A DNA stretch of 15,313 bases, taken from positions 1 to 15,313 of the forward strand of contig NZ_BBDO01000014.1 of the NCBI RefSeq assembly GCF_001316285.1. Reading direction: 5' to 3'. Under the pieces are notes generated by a model. It searched no databases, was not told where the DNA came from, and saw nothing but the letters and a program-made list of their open reading frames with translations. Source of the DNA: Vulcanisaeta sp. JCM 16161. Its GTDB lineage: Archaea; Thermoproteota; Thermoprotei; Thermoproteales; Thermocladiaceae. The translations under genes were made by a program, and so were the position numbers. Shown here piece by piece: positions 14,483 to 15,313 of the stretch; positions within the stretch are counted from its first letter, which is position 1; the number at the start of each line of letters is the position of its first letter.

Positions 14483-15023
14483 ACTACCCTGACGCCCAGC
14501 TTGCTTAGGGCGTTGTTTATGTACTGCCCAGCCAAGCACGGCCTGGGCATCCTCCAGAATGGTCTCCCCCTGCCGATTTCCTCGACCTCGATTATCCCTA
14601 CCAAGACCGGCGTTGTCGACGTCATGGCCTGTATGTTCAGTATTGTCTCGGCCCTGAAGAGTCCTCGGTTAACGAGTTTGCGGTAGGTCTTAATGATGTT
14701 TGGCGCCCTGCCCAAGCGCTCAATGACTAGGCATAGCCAGAGTCGACGAGGGCCACTAGGCTTTCTGCGGCCTCGGGGGGCCAGATGAAGTTCCCGTCCC
14801 AGCAGAACTGCCTCCTCACTTTTCCCTTGATCAACACGTCGCCTGGGTTGATTTGGGACTCCCTAATCCCGAACTCCCTAGGCATTGCAGAGGCCACTAG
14901 GACCGAGTTTTTGGTGATGAACGCAACCGAGCCAAGGCCCACATTGACCGGCCTACTGGGCGAACTAAAGCCGTAGACGAACAAGTCCCTCCTACGCACC
15001 AACCCATCCCTGAGTATGAGCAT
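14479..15023 (-). CDS. unknown cytoplasmic protein at the head of the cluster (one frame break)
   Basis: About 181 residues after restoring one base near 14735-14741, which joins ESLVALVDSG to LVIERLGRAPNIIKTYRKL; uncorrected pieces are 14727-15026 and 14479-14715. ATG 15023 (a TTG at 15026 also fits) lies 20-29 bases after TATA CCTTAAAAGG (15043-15052). The first half is beta-rich (FVYGFSSPSRPVNVGLGSVAFITKNSVLVAS) with a basic loop IKGKVRRQF; the second half has a beta-type VLVGIIEVEEIGRG. No transmembrane segment or signal peptide. It might bind nucleic acid, judging only from basic loops. No family recognised. Confidence 0.65.
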
Positions 15024-15042
15024 CAACAGCCATTAATCAACG

Positions 15043-15052
15043 CCTTAAAAGG
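15043..15052 (-). promoter_or_regulatory. TATA box at the head of the minus-strand cluster
   Basis: CCTTAAAAGG on either strand lies 20-29 bases before ATG 15023. The same core recurs before the genes starting at 8778 and 9669, and a GGTTATAAAT box precedes 13286, so the cluster probably has several leaderless transcripts rather than one operon. Confidence 0.55.
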
Positions 15053-15086
15053 GGGCTGGAATGCGTGGAACAAAGGACAGCAGCCC

Positions 15087-15302
15087 CTAGAGACAAGTGG
15101 GTATTGTCCGGTCTTTGCCGGGTCTTTTCTGAACAATTTCCTCGAATTCCGAGGGAAAATCGCCAATTGGCTCTCGGGGATTGAAGAACAAAGAGTAATT
15201 CAGGCTTGGGATTGCCGTCCATTGTTTCATGGCTTTACCCGTTGCGTTTTTCCTCGTTGTTTCATTGTCCGTGTTCCTCGATTGTGGCTTCCGCGGATTC
15301 AA
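15087..15302 (-). CDS. possible protein at the right edge
   Basis: A 71-codon minus-strand frame starting TTG 15302, or 47 codons from ATG at about 15230 (MKQWTAIPSLNYSL...). It is hydrophilic with aromatic residues (NYSLFFNPREPIGDF). The frame is still open past 15302 toward the window edge, so it may be the tail of a larger gene. Codon use differs from the cluster (AAA, GAA, CCC frequent), and the DNA holds an imperfect palindrome CCTCG-AATTC-CGAGG (15140-15154). No family recognised; it may be non-coding. Confidence 0.3.
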   Translation of the reverse strand: MNPRKPQSRNTDNETTRKNATGKAMKQWTAIPSLNYSLFFNPREPIGDFPSEFEEIVQKRPGKDRTIPTCL

Positions 15303-15313
15303 TGCGTTGATTG

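Noticed and set aside
5681..14741. Programmed ribosomal frameshifting in many genes
   Set aside because: Shifts occur up to four times per gene in unrelated contexts with no common slippery sequence or structure, including genes like RadA that are normally read in one frame. Indel error or mutation explains them better.

Overview
The window looks like chromosome of a hyperthermophilic crenarchaeon, most likely Thermoproteales (Vulcanisaeta/Caldivirga-like; this placement is inference). The signs are a histidine tRNA with an intron in its D-loop, a stand-alone 5S rRNA gene, TATA boxes about 20-35 bases before start codons (largely leaderless genes), GGTG-type ribosome sites only where genes are coupled inside operons, and crenarchaeal-type IS607 proteins.

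Layout. 1-1384: a possible gene start running off the left edge (-), tRNA-His (-), a small membrane protein (+), 5S rRNA (-). 1583-3562: an IS607-family insertion sequence with serine recombinase TnpA and TnpB. It seems to split one minus-strand gene, whose two parts lie at 3541-3870 and 1385-1585. 3860-7277: three AbrB-like regulators (-), each followed by a coupled or closely spaced but unrelated gene: the IS-split gene, a large pilin-like secreted protein (6139-4616) and a 57-residue protein. A small Cys-rich membrane protein (+) lies at 4428-4625. 7496-15026: a minus-strand cluster that reads, in transcription order, unknown protein, 42-residue protein, RadA paralog, small three-segment membrane protein, VirB11/GspE-type secretion ATPase, MinD/ParA-type ATPase, Cys-rich membrane-anchored protein, Pro/Gln-rich protein, unknown soluble protein, large polytopic membrane protein.

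Interpretation. A secretion ATPase overlapping a MinD-like ATPase (as TadA with TadZ), a small hydrophobic pilin-like protein, a RadA-like recombinase and several membrane or Cys-rich proteins suggest an envelope-spanning machine, perhaps a pilus or a DNA-transfer apparatus on an integrated element. No VirB4/HerA ATPase, relaxase, integrase or recognisable secretion platform protein is seen, so this is a hypothesis.

Caution. Between about 5681 and 14741 almost every gene is broken by single-base indels. I count about 20 apparent one-base deletions and 2 one-base insertions, and each reconnects a sensible protein when corrected. No clear case lies left of 5681, except a possible one at the IS insertion site. 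The pattern fits uncorrected sequencing error better than decay. Gene spans below are the reconstructed spans, with the break positions stated.
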